The notes under the pieces were generated by a model, which made no database searches, was not told the origin of the DNA, and saw only the letters and a list, made by a program, of their open reading frames with translations. Below, piece by piece: positions 11,255-23,300 of a stretch of 64,000 nucleotides of DNA; positions within the stretch are counted from its first letter, which is position 1; the number at the start of each line of letters is the position of its first letter. The translations under genes and the position numbers were made by a program. The DNA comes from Babylonia areolata. Taxonomy: Eukaryota > Mollusca > Gastropoda > Neogastropoda > Buccinidae. The stretch covers positions 31,669,054-31,733,053 of the forward strand of contig NC_134888.1 of the NCBI RefSeq assembly GCF_041734735.1, in the 5' to 3' direction.

Positions 11255-11915
11255 GAAGGGTGTGTTGCTCTAATTTCCAGACCATCGCTCAAGTGTCTGT
11301 CTCTATTGGGTCTGGTTGACACCGGGATATTATGACAGGGGGCGTAGAGAACAGCCTTGTCATGTCCCAGACCAAAGTGAACCCCCAAAGCAGCATTGTC
11401 ATCCTCCTCCACCTGCTCCTCCTCCTCCATCATCAATATATATAAAAAAAAAAAAAAAAGTCCCCAGTGATTTGGTTTTTCATGCCCCGCTTTCATGGTG
11501 ACCTCAGTTACGATACCCCTCCACTTCCACGCTTGAGGTGGGTCTTGTCTAGGTCTTCAGTGTCAGCAGATTCATGGGAAACTGTTGTTGAAGGTGGTCT
11601 GCTCTCTGTGGGAGACGTTCACTGTCTGGCTTTGCGACTTAGCCATTATTGTTGAAGGTGGTGTTCTTTGTATGTTAAATCAGAACAGGCACTACTGAAC
11701 ACTACAGAAGTGACTCCGCAGCCTCGCAGGGTCTCCTCTGGTGTGTGGCCTTAGGCGACCTAACAGTAACATCGATGGTTCCCGGTGGACTGCTGGCGCT
11801 GTGAATGTGACAGACAAACCCAGGTGTGGCGATGTATGGATGACTCAGAATGAGTGGCGTAGGAGTAATGGCACTGAAATGAGCAGATGATGGGGCAGCG
11901 GGGAAAAAAAAAGAA
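11255..11915 (+). mobile_element. family D composite SINE, head missing
   Basis: Collinear with the complete copy at 14785-15650: GGTGTGTTGCTCTAATT, a CTCCTCCTC block, an A-rich joint near 11440-11459, then the second half (ATGCCCCGCTTTCATGGTGACC .. GGTCTCCTCTGGTGTGTGGCC .. GATGGGGCAGC) and an A-rich end near 11905. Confidence 0.75.
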
Positions 11916-12995
11916 GTTAATCTACTGGTCGTTTTTCATGTTTATTTTGTTATGTTCTTTGTAATTCTCCATAACCTAAGGAGGGTGAAAGGAAATTAGA
12001 TCTTGAGTCTTGTTGTCGCCATGACTTCGCCTCTTTACACTAAGTTAAAGACACTCCATAAAACTAGGTATGTATATATATATATATATATTTTTTTTTA
12101 TAAAATGTTGAAAACTCAAGAGAGGATGTAAATTATGCAGACTGCATATATGATCAACCACTCGTCCACTAGCCTCTTGTTGAATACACTAACAGCTGTT
12201 GCTGGCTACACAGTGGACCATGAACAGCTTGTGAAAAATGTGTTTGAAAAATCACAATATTTCAGCCAAAAATTTACAGTTTATTCAGTGTTTTGTTAAT
12301 GATAGCTGTGGTTTTTCTTTGTAAAAATTGGAAAGTGCACATGCAAGAAAGCACCTCTGGTAATGAGTGATGGTCATTACACTGGCTGCATTATGCACAA
12401 CCCGCTGTTTGCTGAAAATTTAGCACCATTTTACCAAGAAGAATTTAATGCATGTTCCCAAAGTGATCTTTTATCTATTTTTGAACTCTGTTTATTGCCA
12501 TACAAAGTTTAGAGTATATTTTCCTTCCAAAAGCATTTGTTGTGTGCAGTGTTTCCTTACTTTCCTATAGTGTATTACTGGGTGTCTCCTTTGACTCGTT
12601 TAGAAAAAAATGCAGAAATGTATGAAATTTAAGACAGAGAGTTGGAAGTCAACCCAGACTTGATGACTTGTCTTTGGGATTTGATTCTTCAAACTCATTA
12701 TTTCAGTCATTACAAATCACAGTCAAATCCCTCAGAATCAGATGAAAATGACAGACTGTTTCCCTTTCTTCCAGATTGTTTAGATTTGTTTTGCTCCATT
12801 TTCCTGTCATAGCACCAGAGGTTGAATTGTGAAAGTGGGTTAAGGTCATGTCTACATATGGTGAAGCAGATTCATATCATGATTGTGAATAATCAGCAAG
12901 TGACAACTGAGAGTTGGGGGAGAGGTTTGTATGCTATTTTTAGCCAGCCAGATAATGTTCAAGAAAAAAGTGGAGCAAGGCTGCTGGTAGGTTGG

Positions 12996-13032
<37 letters not shown>

Positions 13033-13627
13033 CTCAAGTTGCTCTCTGCTTGACTAAAAAATCCCATTGTCTCTCGTCAAGTCCCATTCACACAGCGTGA
13101 ACCTCACATGTTGACACACTGACTGATGTAGTGGTGATTTATACCTGTTGGTCTTTGTTGTCTGCAAACCCAGTGTTTTGGAGGGTCACCAAACTGATGT
13201 GTGGTAGTGGTAAGTTTCAACATCTGAACAGTGTTTTACTAATTTTACAGTTTCTTGGAATGAGGTAGTCATATATCAGGCATGCATGCTTGTGAAAAAC
13301 TCATTGTGGAAATACTTGTGCAGTCATTGTGCGACACTTGTGGAATCATTTGTGAAACACAGTGCATTCATTCATTGTGGAAGTCTCTTTTGTGATGGCT
13401 TTTTATGGAACTCAAGGTCCATGTTATTTTTCATGAAAATTGAAAGTAATCCGTAGCGGATGTTGCTGAGTATGAAATAATGTTTTTGAACAAACATTGT
13501 GTGTATTTCTGCATGCAGTTTCTCCTATCATCTTTCCACACAGCTTGTCACTTTGTCACATTTTACTTGCAACAGTTCTGCTTGACAAAGTTGGTGAAAT
13601 AATACCATAGAAAGCACAGGCAGGAGA

Positions 13628-13659
<32 letters not shown>

Positions 13660-13791
13660 AGGTGATAAAGGTATACTTTTCTGGTCAGACAACACTCTCT
13701 GTTTTTGGCTTTGGGTCAAGTGATACCCACTGTCATGTTCATGCATGCATGCTTGCTGTCTAGCATAGTGTGGCTGTGGTTTGTGACAGCC
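11916..13791. other. intergenic DNA, no gene seen
   Basis: AT-rich, with a pure T run at 13000-13028 and a pure A run at 13629-13653. No exon with splice signals recognised. Confidence 0.5.
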
Positions 13792-14021
13792 TTAACTCTC
13801 CATACGAACCGCGAAAGAGACGACGTTAACAGCGTTTCACCCCAATTACTATCATCAAAATATTGCAAGCGGAAGGCTCTTATACTGAAGACGTGAATGT
13901 TGACAAAGAATACCACAATTCTAACGACGGAAGCTAAAGGTAGGGTCATTCAGACACCCACTGGACATCCGAGGGGTCTGTGTAGAGGAGAAGAGAGGAC
14001 TGGCCGTACTGAGTGAGTTAA
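13792..14021 (+). mobile_element. TTAA-flanked MITE, about 230 bp (copy 1)
   Basis: Begins TTAACTCTCCATACGAA and ends GTACTGAGTGAGTTAA. The ends are imperfect inverted repeats (TTAACTC.CTC..TACG) and the TTAA at both sides fits the piggyBac target. A second copy lies in opposite orientation at 62402-62633, differing by scattered substitutions. No coding capacity. Confidence 0.8.
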
Positions 14022-14784
14022 ACTTCTACTCAGTTTGCCCAACCATATGTGCACACAAGTGTTCTGAAATGATTATGAGTCATTTACATGTCCTATTCAG
14101 TGACATGTGAAAACAAATCAATACAAAATTACAATACCACTGCAGCCGCATTTTCCAGTCATAGAGTGCACCAGTTTGCATGTTGTTGCAGTCTTTCTCT
14201 GTGCTGTGCTTTCAGTTGCACAGGTATGTCAGAACTTTGTGATAATGACCTGGAGCAGGCTCGGTTTTGATATATGTGTTGTGTCGAAACCTATCACCAT
14301 ATCAGTTTGATAGAACTCAGCTAGGCGAATTATTTCTAATGATAAATGCACATAAGTTTGAGAAGAATAACTCAATGCACTGTACACGCTCCACTCACAA
14401 GATTTATATCTGACCAGCTTTTATGATGAAGTGGAAAGTGCACAGTCCAGCTTTGTAGCATCGTCACTGACATCTTCAGTGTGTTTTTTCAGACGTGAAT
14501 TTGTGACTGTGAGGCAACAGACTGCTTTAAAACTGAACAATCATTCCTGTTCCAAAGAAAGAAAACAAGAACTGTCAGTGATCTATTTATTTATTTATGT
14601 ATTTATTGTATTTTGTGTACATTTCTGTATTTGTGTCAAAACAAACTGAAGAAACACTGGCAGACAGTTAGATTGTGCATGCCTGTGGGTGACTGTGCAT
14701 ACGTGAATACCTGTGTCATCTTTGCGTAATATAAGTAAATTTCATAAAAGTATTTATGCCAAAACAAACAAAAGAAATACTAAC
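14022..14784. other. intergenic DNA
   Basis: No exon, repeat family or RNA gene recognised. Confidence 0.45.
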
Positions 14785-15650
14785 CAGCCGCCATGGCGAA
14801 GTGGTTAGTGTCGCGGACTGACGGCTGGGATCACGCAGGTTCGAATCCCAGTGGGGGTGGGTTTTTCGGCCCGTGGCCGGCTCCTACCCAGAGTTGAGTG
14901 TGCTGTGGGCTTAAATGGGGAGACTGGGACCACACAGTTGAGTGTCATCCACTTCAAGGATGCGTATTTGGGTGTGTTGCTCTAATTACCTGACCAACAC
15001 TGCAAGTGTCTGTATCTCTCGGGCCTGGTTAACGTTGGGATATCATTATGACAGGAAGTGTAGAGTACAGCCTTGTCACGCAGTCCCAAACCAAAATGGA
15101 CCTCCATAGCAACATCGTCATTGTCATCGTCCTCCTCCTCCTCCTCCTCCATCATCATCAGTATGAACAAAACAGTCTCAAAGTCTATGTCCTTTCATGC
15201 CCTGCTCTCATGGTGACCTCAGTTTCGATACCCCTCCACTTCTGTGCTTGGGGTGAGTCCTGTCAGTGTCTTCAGTGTTGGCAGATTCATGGGGGTCTGC
15301 TGTTTGAGGGACGTGGTGGCGGTCTCCACACTGGGAGGGACGCTCACTCAGTCTGGCTCCGCGACTAAGCCATTATTGTCGTTAGTAGGGGCTTAGTAGG
15401 TGGTGTCCTAAGTACGTTGAATCAGAACAGGCACCACTGAACACCACCGAAGTGACTTAGCAGCAGTGCAGGGTCTCTTCTGGTGTGTGGCCTCCTGGTG
15501 ACCTAACATCGATGGTTTCCTGTGGACTGCCGACGCTGGACTGTGACGGACGAACCCGGGGTGTGGCTGTGTATGGGGGAATCTAAATGAGCGGCGTGGG
15601 AGTAATGCCACTGAAACGGTGCAGAAGATGGGGCAACAAAAAAAACAAAA
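14785..15650 (+). mobile_element. family D composite SINE, complete copy
   Basis: The head has a tRNA-like A box (ATGGCGAAGTGGTTAGTGTC) and B box (CAGGTTCGAATCCCAG) near 14800-14850. A body with a CTCCTCCTC/ATCATC block follows near 15130-15160, then a 450-bp second half ending GATGGGGCAAC plus an A-rich tail. The second half also occurs after the body in the copy at 11255-11915, so the two parts move as one unit of about 870 bp. Confidence 0.8.
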
Positions 15651-16834
15651 AACAAAAATCTGGCAGACCATTACACTGACAGACAGGCAAGCATGTACTC
15701 AACAAACACATTCTCCAGAAAGTGTTACAGCCTGAGTGGTCTGTTACCACACGATAGTTCTCATGAGGATGAACCTTGTTGATAAAAGTGGTATGGGTGG
15801 TCCACTCTACATTCATACAAATTTGTGTCAGATCGACAGCCGCTTATCAACACGAGTTTTATATCAGTAGTGGCTCAGTGTCCACCATTTGGAAACCAGG
15901 CATGCTGATTAAAGGTGGTCAAGCCACGTTTGCCCTTTCTGTCTGACTGTCTCATAAATGTTCCTTTTAATGAAAAAAAACAACAAAAACGTGTGCATTT
16001 CTTCAGACAGTGGAAGGGAGCTGATGTTGATGGTGAAAACATTTTCTGAAGCTGAGAAAAAGATTTTTTTTTTCATTAGTTGAAATAATAGAAAGATTTG
16101 TTTTTCTTTAATTGAAATAAGGTAAGTTTCACAATCTTTAAAAATTGGGGATATCTGTTTGAAAGTGTACAGTTGATAAAACACTGGATCTGTGCGTTTG
16201 ACTTCTGTTGCAGAGTAAATATAACACACAGTTTATCAAAGTGGAATTTGACATTTTGTGAATTTTGTTTTTCATTCATCAGATCAATGAGAGGAGTGAC
16301 AGTATTGGTTAGCCACATGTGAAAAACAAACAAACAAACAAAAAAAACAACAACATCCAACAGATGCATTTCGTCATGGTACATTACATAAAAAGAGTGC
16401 TGAAGGGTATGCAGTTGGTTATAACTGCACATGGAGTACCTTTAAGGCAAGGTTCAGTAGAAAAGCCAGACAGCTAATCTTTGGCCCTGTTCATATGGTG
16501 AGGTTTATCGTGCTAAGAATAGTGTTGTGACATATATTCCCATACATCCCTCCTGTTCCCCACCCACTCTTGTTTTTATTATAAATGATTCAGCGCCAAG
16601 CTTCAGTTTGCTTTCATGCTTGAATTAAAGGAGTACAGATTTTTTACAAAGGATTTGATGCATGCATAAACAGATAAGACTGGCTGTTGAATTAAGTCTC
16701 TAGATTGTCAGTATATGCAGAATGACGAAAGAAAAATTGTTGATATATTATTTGTTTCTCAAAAATAAATTGTCTTGAGGAGCTAATTTAAAGAAAAATG
16801 AATATTTAGCCGATTTTTGTTCATTTCATTGCAG
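15651..16834. other. DNA upstream of the first TMLHE coding exon
   Basis: No repeat family or promoter recognised with confidence. The TMLHE coding exon opens with an acceptor, so an upstream non-coding exon must exist, either in 10.1-16.8 kb or as the CDC26 exon. Confidence 0.4.
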
Positions 16835-17350
16835 GCTTTGTTGCCCCTGCTTGTCCCACCTGTTGAACCACACATCCACCACCCTTTATCATCATGCCTA
16901 CACCCCTGTTATTTTCCCGAGTGACTGCAACATTGCAATCACAGCTGCTCCGACAATGCCTTCCACGTTGCCGTTTGACTACCCTCACCCACAACAACAT
17001 GAACCAACCTCCATCTGTCCGGAGACTGAGAGCAGCACTCCCAAGAGCAACATCTTCAGAGCCGCTTCAGTCGACTCACCAGGGGTCCAGCATTCTGGGC
17101 TACAGAGACGCTTCAGCAAAGACGTTCGCAACAAAGTCCGTTCATCAGGAGACTGAGATCAGCAGGGAGAGACTGCAGGTGCCCCTGAAGGGAGAGGTGA
17201 CGGGGGTCCCCTTGGTGTGGCTGCGTGATCACTGCCGCTGCCAGGCTTGCTACAACGTCAGCACTTCCCAGAAGAACGTGGACAGCTATTCCCTGAAGAA
17301 CCTGTCTGTGGCCCAGTCACAGGTGGTTGGCGACACCCTGTCTGTGACCT
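16835..17350 (+). CDS. TMLHE: TMLHE exon 1 (first coding): targeting peptide and zinc domain
   Basis: Opens after TTCATTGCAG at 16834, so it is not the first transcribed exon. The chosen ATG at 16894 gives the longest basic N-terminus; an internal ATG (HNNMNQ) is possible. It ends GTGACCT/GTGAGT at 17350; the split codon restores T-W-Q-D-G-H with exon 2, as in the family (TWPDGH). Confidence 0.93.
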
Positions 17351-20300
17351 GTGAGTGCTCATTGTCTGTCTGTGATGTGTGAGTGCTCATTGTCTGTGAT
17401 GTGTGAGTGCTCATTGTCTGTGAATGCTCAATGACTGCTCATTGTGATGTGTCAGTGCTCATTGTAATGTGTGAGTGCTCATTGTCTGTGACTTGTGAAT
17501 GCTCATTGTCTGCTCATCGATTCATTGTGATGTTTGAGTGCTCATTGTTTGTAATGTGTGAGTGCTCATTGTGATGTGTGAGTGCTCATTGTCTGATGTG
17601 TGAGTGCTCATTGTCTGCTCATTGTGACGTGTGAGTGCTCATTGTCTGCTCATTGTGACATGTGAGTGCTCATTGTCTGTGGTCATTGTCTGTCTGATGT
17701 GTGAGTGCTCATTGTTACGTGTGTTCATTGTCTGTGATGTGTGAGTGCTTATTCGGTTAATGTCTGTGATGTGTGAGTGCTTATTATGACATGTGAGTGC
17801 TCAATGTCTGTGATATGTGAGTGTTGATTGTCTGAAGTAGTGGTCACAGTCACTATGTTTAACTGGTGGTTTTGGGTGTGTGTTTTTTTAAGGAAAAAAG
17901 AAGAGAGATATTTTAGTGTTGAACATTTTAGTAAACAGATAGTTAAGGTTTTAAAGGAGTGAGCAAATGTGAAAGGATCGGAGCATTGAAACTCACTCGT
18001 TAAAGTACAGAGGCATGCATAACACACTCGTGAATATACAGACATGCATAAATGCACATGGATACACACACTAGATTTTAGGATTATGATTATTCTGTGA
18101 GACCCCTGTTTGGGCATGGAGAATTTCATAAAAACCAAACATGATTGATGACATTGGCATCATTGAAGGTAAAGTGAATGTTAATATTTCTGCCATACAT
18201 GTACAACCATGCAAGTTTTAATGAATTTACAGTCTTAATGAGATTCTGTTTTCCTGCAGGTTTTACAAAGTGAAATACAGACTTGGGACATTGACATTTA
18301 TTGTGAAACAACCGATAACTCTTTTGTATGTGTGCATACCCACATGCTTGCATGTAAACACACAAACACACACACACACATAACATTATATGTTTGTCAG
18401 ATGTATGTGAGAACTATTTGTCAGTAAATTTTCTGTTTTCAATGTGTTGTACCCCTGTGTTGGACAAAACTTGGACAAAGACTCCATTTGGTTTGTTGGT
18501 GCTGGCATTGCCAGTGATAGTCATGAACATGTATCACCCATACAGACCTAGTACATGTGTAAGTGATGGACCAACTCATGACACGTAAACAGGGCTCTGT
18601 TGAGTCTGTACTACACCTATTGCCAGTCTGTCTGGCCTGGGTTAGCGCACATGGGATGGTCAAGTGTAAGTTTAAATTAAAAAAAAAGTCAATATTCTAG
18701 TGCATATGAAAAAAACATTGCAGTTCATACCTCTCCGACCCCTGTTGCCCTCTCCCTACTTATTTCTGGTTTACATTTCTACTGTCAAGCTGTAAAGCCA
18801 TGGTTGTTTCCTTTCAAAACTGGTAGTTTTAAATTTTCTACTTTTTTTTTCTTCTTCTTCAAGCAATCAAAAACATACCCACAAGCAAAATTAATGAGGA
18901 AAATGGATTTTAATTGACACTGAGGGATATTGATGATTGATGCTTTGATCTTATGAGTATTAGAGTATTGTTTACTTTTCCTTACAAATGTCATCCATGG
19001 TTTCTACGTCATTGGTTTTGTTGTCCTGTGTTCATCAGTGTCAGTCAGAAAACTTTTTTTTGTTTTTTTTGTAATGATTGTTCAGGGCAGGACGGCCACG
19101 TTTCCAAGTACAGTCTTCAGTGGATAGCGGACAGTTTCTTCACCGCTGGCTCCCAGCCAGAACGCTTTCTGTGGGATGCTTCATTCATGAGAAAGGAACG
19201 GCTGCCAGTGACGAGCTTTGACCTGCACATGGAAACGGAAGATGGTCTGAAGAACACCCTGCAAAACCTCATCAAATATGGCTTTGCTATAGTGGAAGGG
19301 GTAAATGAAAAAAAAACAAAAAAAAAAACAGAACAAATGAAACCAACATCTTTTATCTTTATGTTAAACTTTACATATGTTCAGATGCATGTGTACAGTA
19401 ATGTTTGTATGATTTTGAATTCAGAACTGATTCAGATGAACAACAATAACAATAATAACTCATTTACGCTGCACATGCGTACAGTGTTAAACTGGACGTG
19501 TATATGCGTGTATGTATATCCATAGCATGCGGACACACTCACACATCCACATGCATATAAATGTATACACACGCTCATAAGCTTATATAAGTATTCACAT
19601 GCCAATGTACACACACATGCACACACAGCTCACTCAAAGGCATTTTAATCATTTTGTAAATTATTCAACAATTTTTTGTTTTGTTTAGAGCAAGACCTTT
19701 CTCTGAATCTGCCATGCAGTTTGCATCAAAGTAAACTAAGTATGAAATAGAATGTGTTCAAAGATTATGAAGGGAATGGAACAAGATGCAGAATTTGGAA
19801 CAGACTTTACACACGAGTGGGCTTTTGTGTGTTTGACTGTTTTTATCCCTGCCATGTAGGCAGTCATACTCCCTTTTTTCGGGAGGCTGGATGACTGTGT
19901 GTTACTGTTATTACTTGTTCAGGCCCCGGCCTCGGTGGAAGGGACAGAGCTGGTGACAGGGCGCATCAGCTTCCCCCTGCAGACGGTGTATGGTAGTGTC
20001 TCCACCATGGTGTCTAATGAGCTGTCACACAGCGACACCGCCTACACCAGTGTGGCCCTGGGGGCTCACAATGACACCACCTACTTCAGCGTGCCAGCTG
20101 GGTGAGCAGTGGTGGACGTTGTGTGAGAAAGGGCGTGTCGTGTGTGTTGGAAAAGTCCTTTGTGTGTGAGACAGAGGGTGTGTCGCGTGTGTTGGTTAAG
20201 TCCTTTGTGTGTGAGACACAGGGTGAGTCGCATGTGTTGGTAAAATTCTTTGTGTGTGAGACAGAGGGTGTGTCGCATGTGTTGGTAGAGTTCTTTGTGT

Positions 20301-23300
20301 GTGAGACACAGGGTGAGTCGCATGTGTTGGTAAAGTTCTTTGTGTGTGAGACAGAGGGTGTGTCGCATGTGTTGGTAAAGTTCTTTGTGTGTGAGAGAGA
20401 GGGTGTGTTGCATGTGTTGGTAAAGTCCTTTGTGTGTGAGACAGGGTGTGTCATGTGTGTTGATAAGGTCCTTTGTGTATGAGAGAGGGTGTCGCATGTG
20501 TTGGTAAAGTCCTTTGTGTGTGTGAGAGAGGATGTGTTGCGTGATTTGATGCAGTCCTTTGTCAGTTGTGTGTGAGACAAGAGGTGTCTTGTGTGTTGAT
20601 AAAGTCCTTTGTGTGAGAGAGAGAGGGGGTGTGTGGCATGTGTTGATAAAGTCCTTTGTGTGAGAGAGAGAGAGAGAGGGGGTGTCGCATGTGTTGATAA
20701 CGTCTTTCGTGTGTGAGAGAGAGGGTGTGTTGCTAAAGTCCTTTATGTGTGTGAGAGAGAGGATGTGTCGCATGTTTTCGTGAAGTCCTTTGTGTGCAAG
20801 AGAAGACATGTCGTCATGTGTTGATAAAGTCCTCTGTGTGTGAGAGACTGGATCAGTGGATGTGACGCGTGCGGTGATAAAGTCCTTTGTGTGTGAGAGA
20901 GGGTACGTCATGTTTGTTGATAAGGTCCTTTGTGTGTGAGAGAGAGGATGTGTCACATGTGGTGATAAAGTCCTTTGTGTGTGAGAGAGAGGATGTGTCA
21001 CATGTGTTCATAAAATCCTTTGTGTGTGAGAGAGAATGTGTCATATGTGGTGATAAAGTCCTATGTGTGTGAGAGAGGGTGTGTGGCATGTGTTGATAAA
21101 GTTTTTGTGTGTGAGAGAGAGGGTGTGTCATGTGTGTTCATGAAGTCCTTTGTGTGTAAGAGCGAGGATATGTCACACATGTTCATAAAGTCCTTTGTGT
21201 GTGATAGAGAATGTGTGTCATGTGTGTTGATAAAGTTCTTTGTGTGTGAGAGAGAGGATGTGTCACACATGTTCATAAAGTCCTTTGTGTATGAGAGAGA
21301 GGGTGTGTCACGTGTGGTGATAAAGTTCTTTGTGTGTGAGAGAGAGGATGTGTCACATGTGTTCATAAAGTCCTTTGTGTGTGAGAGAGAATATGTGTCA
21401 TATGTGGTGATAAAGTCCTATATGTGTGAGAGAGAAGGTGTGTTGCATGGGGTGATTAAGTCCTTTGTGTGTGAGAGAGGGTGTGTGGCATGTGTTGATA
21501 AAGTTTTTGTGTGTGAGAGAGAGGGTGTGTGGCATGTGTTGATAAAGTTTTTGTGTGTGAGAGAGAGGGTGTGTCATATGTGTTCATGAAGTCCTTTGTG
21601 TGTAAGAGCGAGGATGTGTCACACATGTTCATAAAGTCCTTTGTGTGTGAGAGAGAATGTGTGTCATGTGTGTTGATAAGGTCCTTTGTGTATGAGAGAG
21701 AGGGTGTGTCACGTGTGGTGATAAAGTCCTTTGTGTGTGAGAGAGAGAGGATGTGTCACATGTGTTCATAAAGTCCTTTGTGTGTGAGAGAGAATGTTTC
21801 ATATGTGGTGATAAAGTCCTATATGTGTGAGAGGGAAGGTATGTTCCATGGGGTGATAAAGTTCTTTGTGTGTGACAGAGAGGATGTGTCACATGTGTTT
21901 ATAAAGTCCTTTGTGCGTGAGATAGAATATGTGTCATGTGGTGATAAATTCCTTTATGTGTGAGAGGGTGTGTGGCATGTGTTGATAAAGTTCTTTGTAC
22001 GTGAAAAAGAGGGTGTGTCATGTGTGTTCATGAAGTCCTTTGTGTGCAAGAGAGGGTGTGCCTCATTTGCGCGAGAGAGAGTGTCATGTGTTCACAAAGT
22101 CCTTTGTGTGTGAGAGGGTGTGTCATGCGTTTTGATAAAGTCCTTTATGTATGAGAGAGAGGGTGTGTCGCATGTGTTGATAAAGTCCTTGTGTGAGAGA
22201 GAGACTTGTTTCTGTTTGAGGGTGTGTCACATATCTTTGTAAAGTCCTTTATGCATTTGAGAAGTCTGAGGTTGTTTCACATATCTTCATGAAGTACTTT
22301 ATGTGTGAGAGAGATATCTGTTTGAGGGTGTGTCATACATTTTTGTGAAGTCCTTTGTGTTTGAGAGATCTGTTGTAGGATGTCATGTGTCTTTATAAAG
22401 TCCTTTATGCATGAGGGATCTGTTTGAGGGTGTCATCTGTCTTTTAAAGTCCTTCGTGTGTGTGTGTGTGTGTGAGCACTGGGTTTGTTTAACAAGTCTT
22501 TATAAAGTCCTTTGTATGTGAGAGATCTGTTTAAATGTGTTTCATATATGTGCGTAAAGTCCTTTATGTATGTGAGATCTGAGAGTGTGTCACATGTTTT
22601 CGTAAAGTCCTTTGTGTTTGAGAGATATAAAATTAAGGGTGTTTCACAAGTCTTTGAGTTCTTTGTTTTAAATGTTCTTTGTGTGTGTGTTTTGTTCAAG
22701 GGTGTTTCACATGCCTTTGTAAAGCTGTTTGTGTGTGAAAGATAGCTGTTTGAGGGTGTCACATATCTTTGAAAAGTTCTTTGTGTGTGTGAGCTGTCTG
22801 AAAGAGGTGTACAAGTCTTCATGAGGTCCTTTTTGAGAGAGATATCTGTTATTTAAGAGTGTTTGACATATCTTTAGAAAATCCATTGTCGGAAAAAGAG
22901 GGCGCAAGCCAGCGGAACAAAGGGGATGTTACCTACTTCCGGGAGGTTATTGGCCGTAGTTGCTTTCGTTTTCTCCGCATAGGCAGATAGTAGTTTGCAC
23001 AGGACAGGAATGTCAGACCGCTGCCGGAGTCTGCACTAGTTGGGTCACGGTAAGTATGTTATTTGAACGTAATTTTAGATAGAAAATTTCCTTTGTGTGT
23101 GTGAGAGCTCTGAGGGTGTTTTATTGCAGAGATAAGCCAGAGAAGTGAAATAGGACACCCATGGTAAATGGGTTAATTGTCAAGTGACAACGCATCAGAG
23201 TTGGTTAATGTGGTTGCAACCTCACGCATGGCACAAACTGTAGACCTGAGGACTTGAAATAGGTTAGGCGTGGATGATTGAATGCATTTTGCCCTCTTAG

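Noticed and set aside
20081-21589. Open frames of 130-306 codons on both strands
   Set aside because: Produced by the stop-free 45-bp repeat; equally long on both strands, with no splice or start support.
20102-22889. CRISPR-like array because of regular repeats
   Set aside because: No unique spacers, units contiguous, eukaryotic intron.
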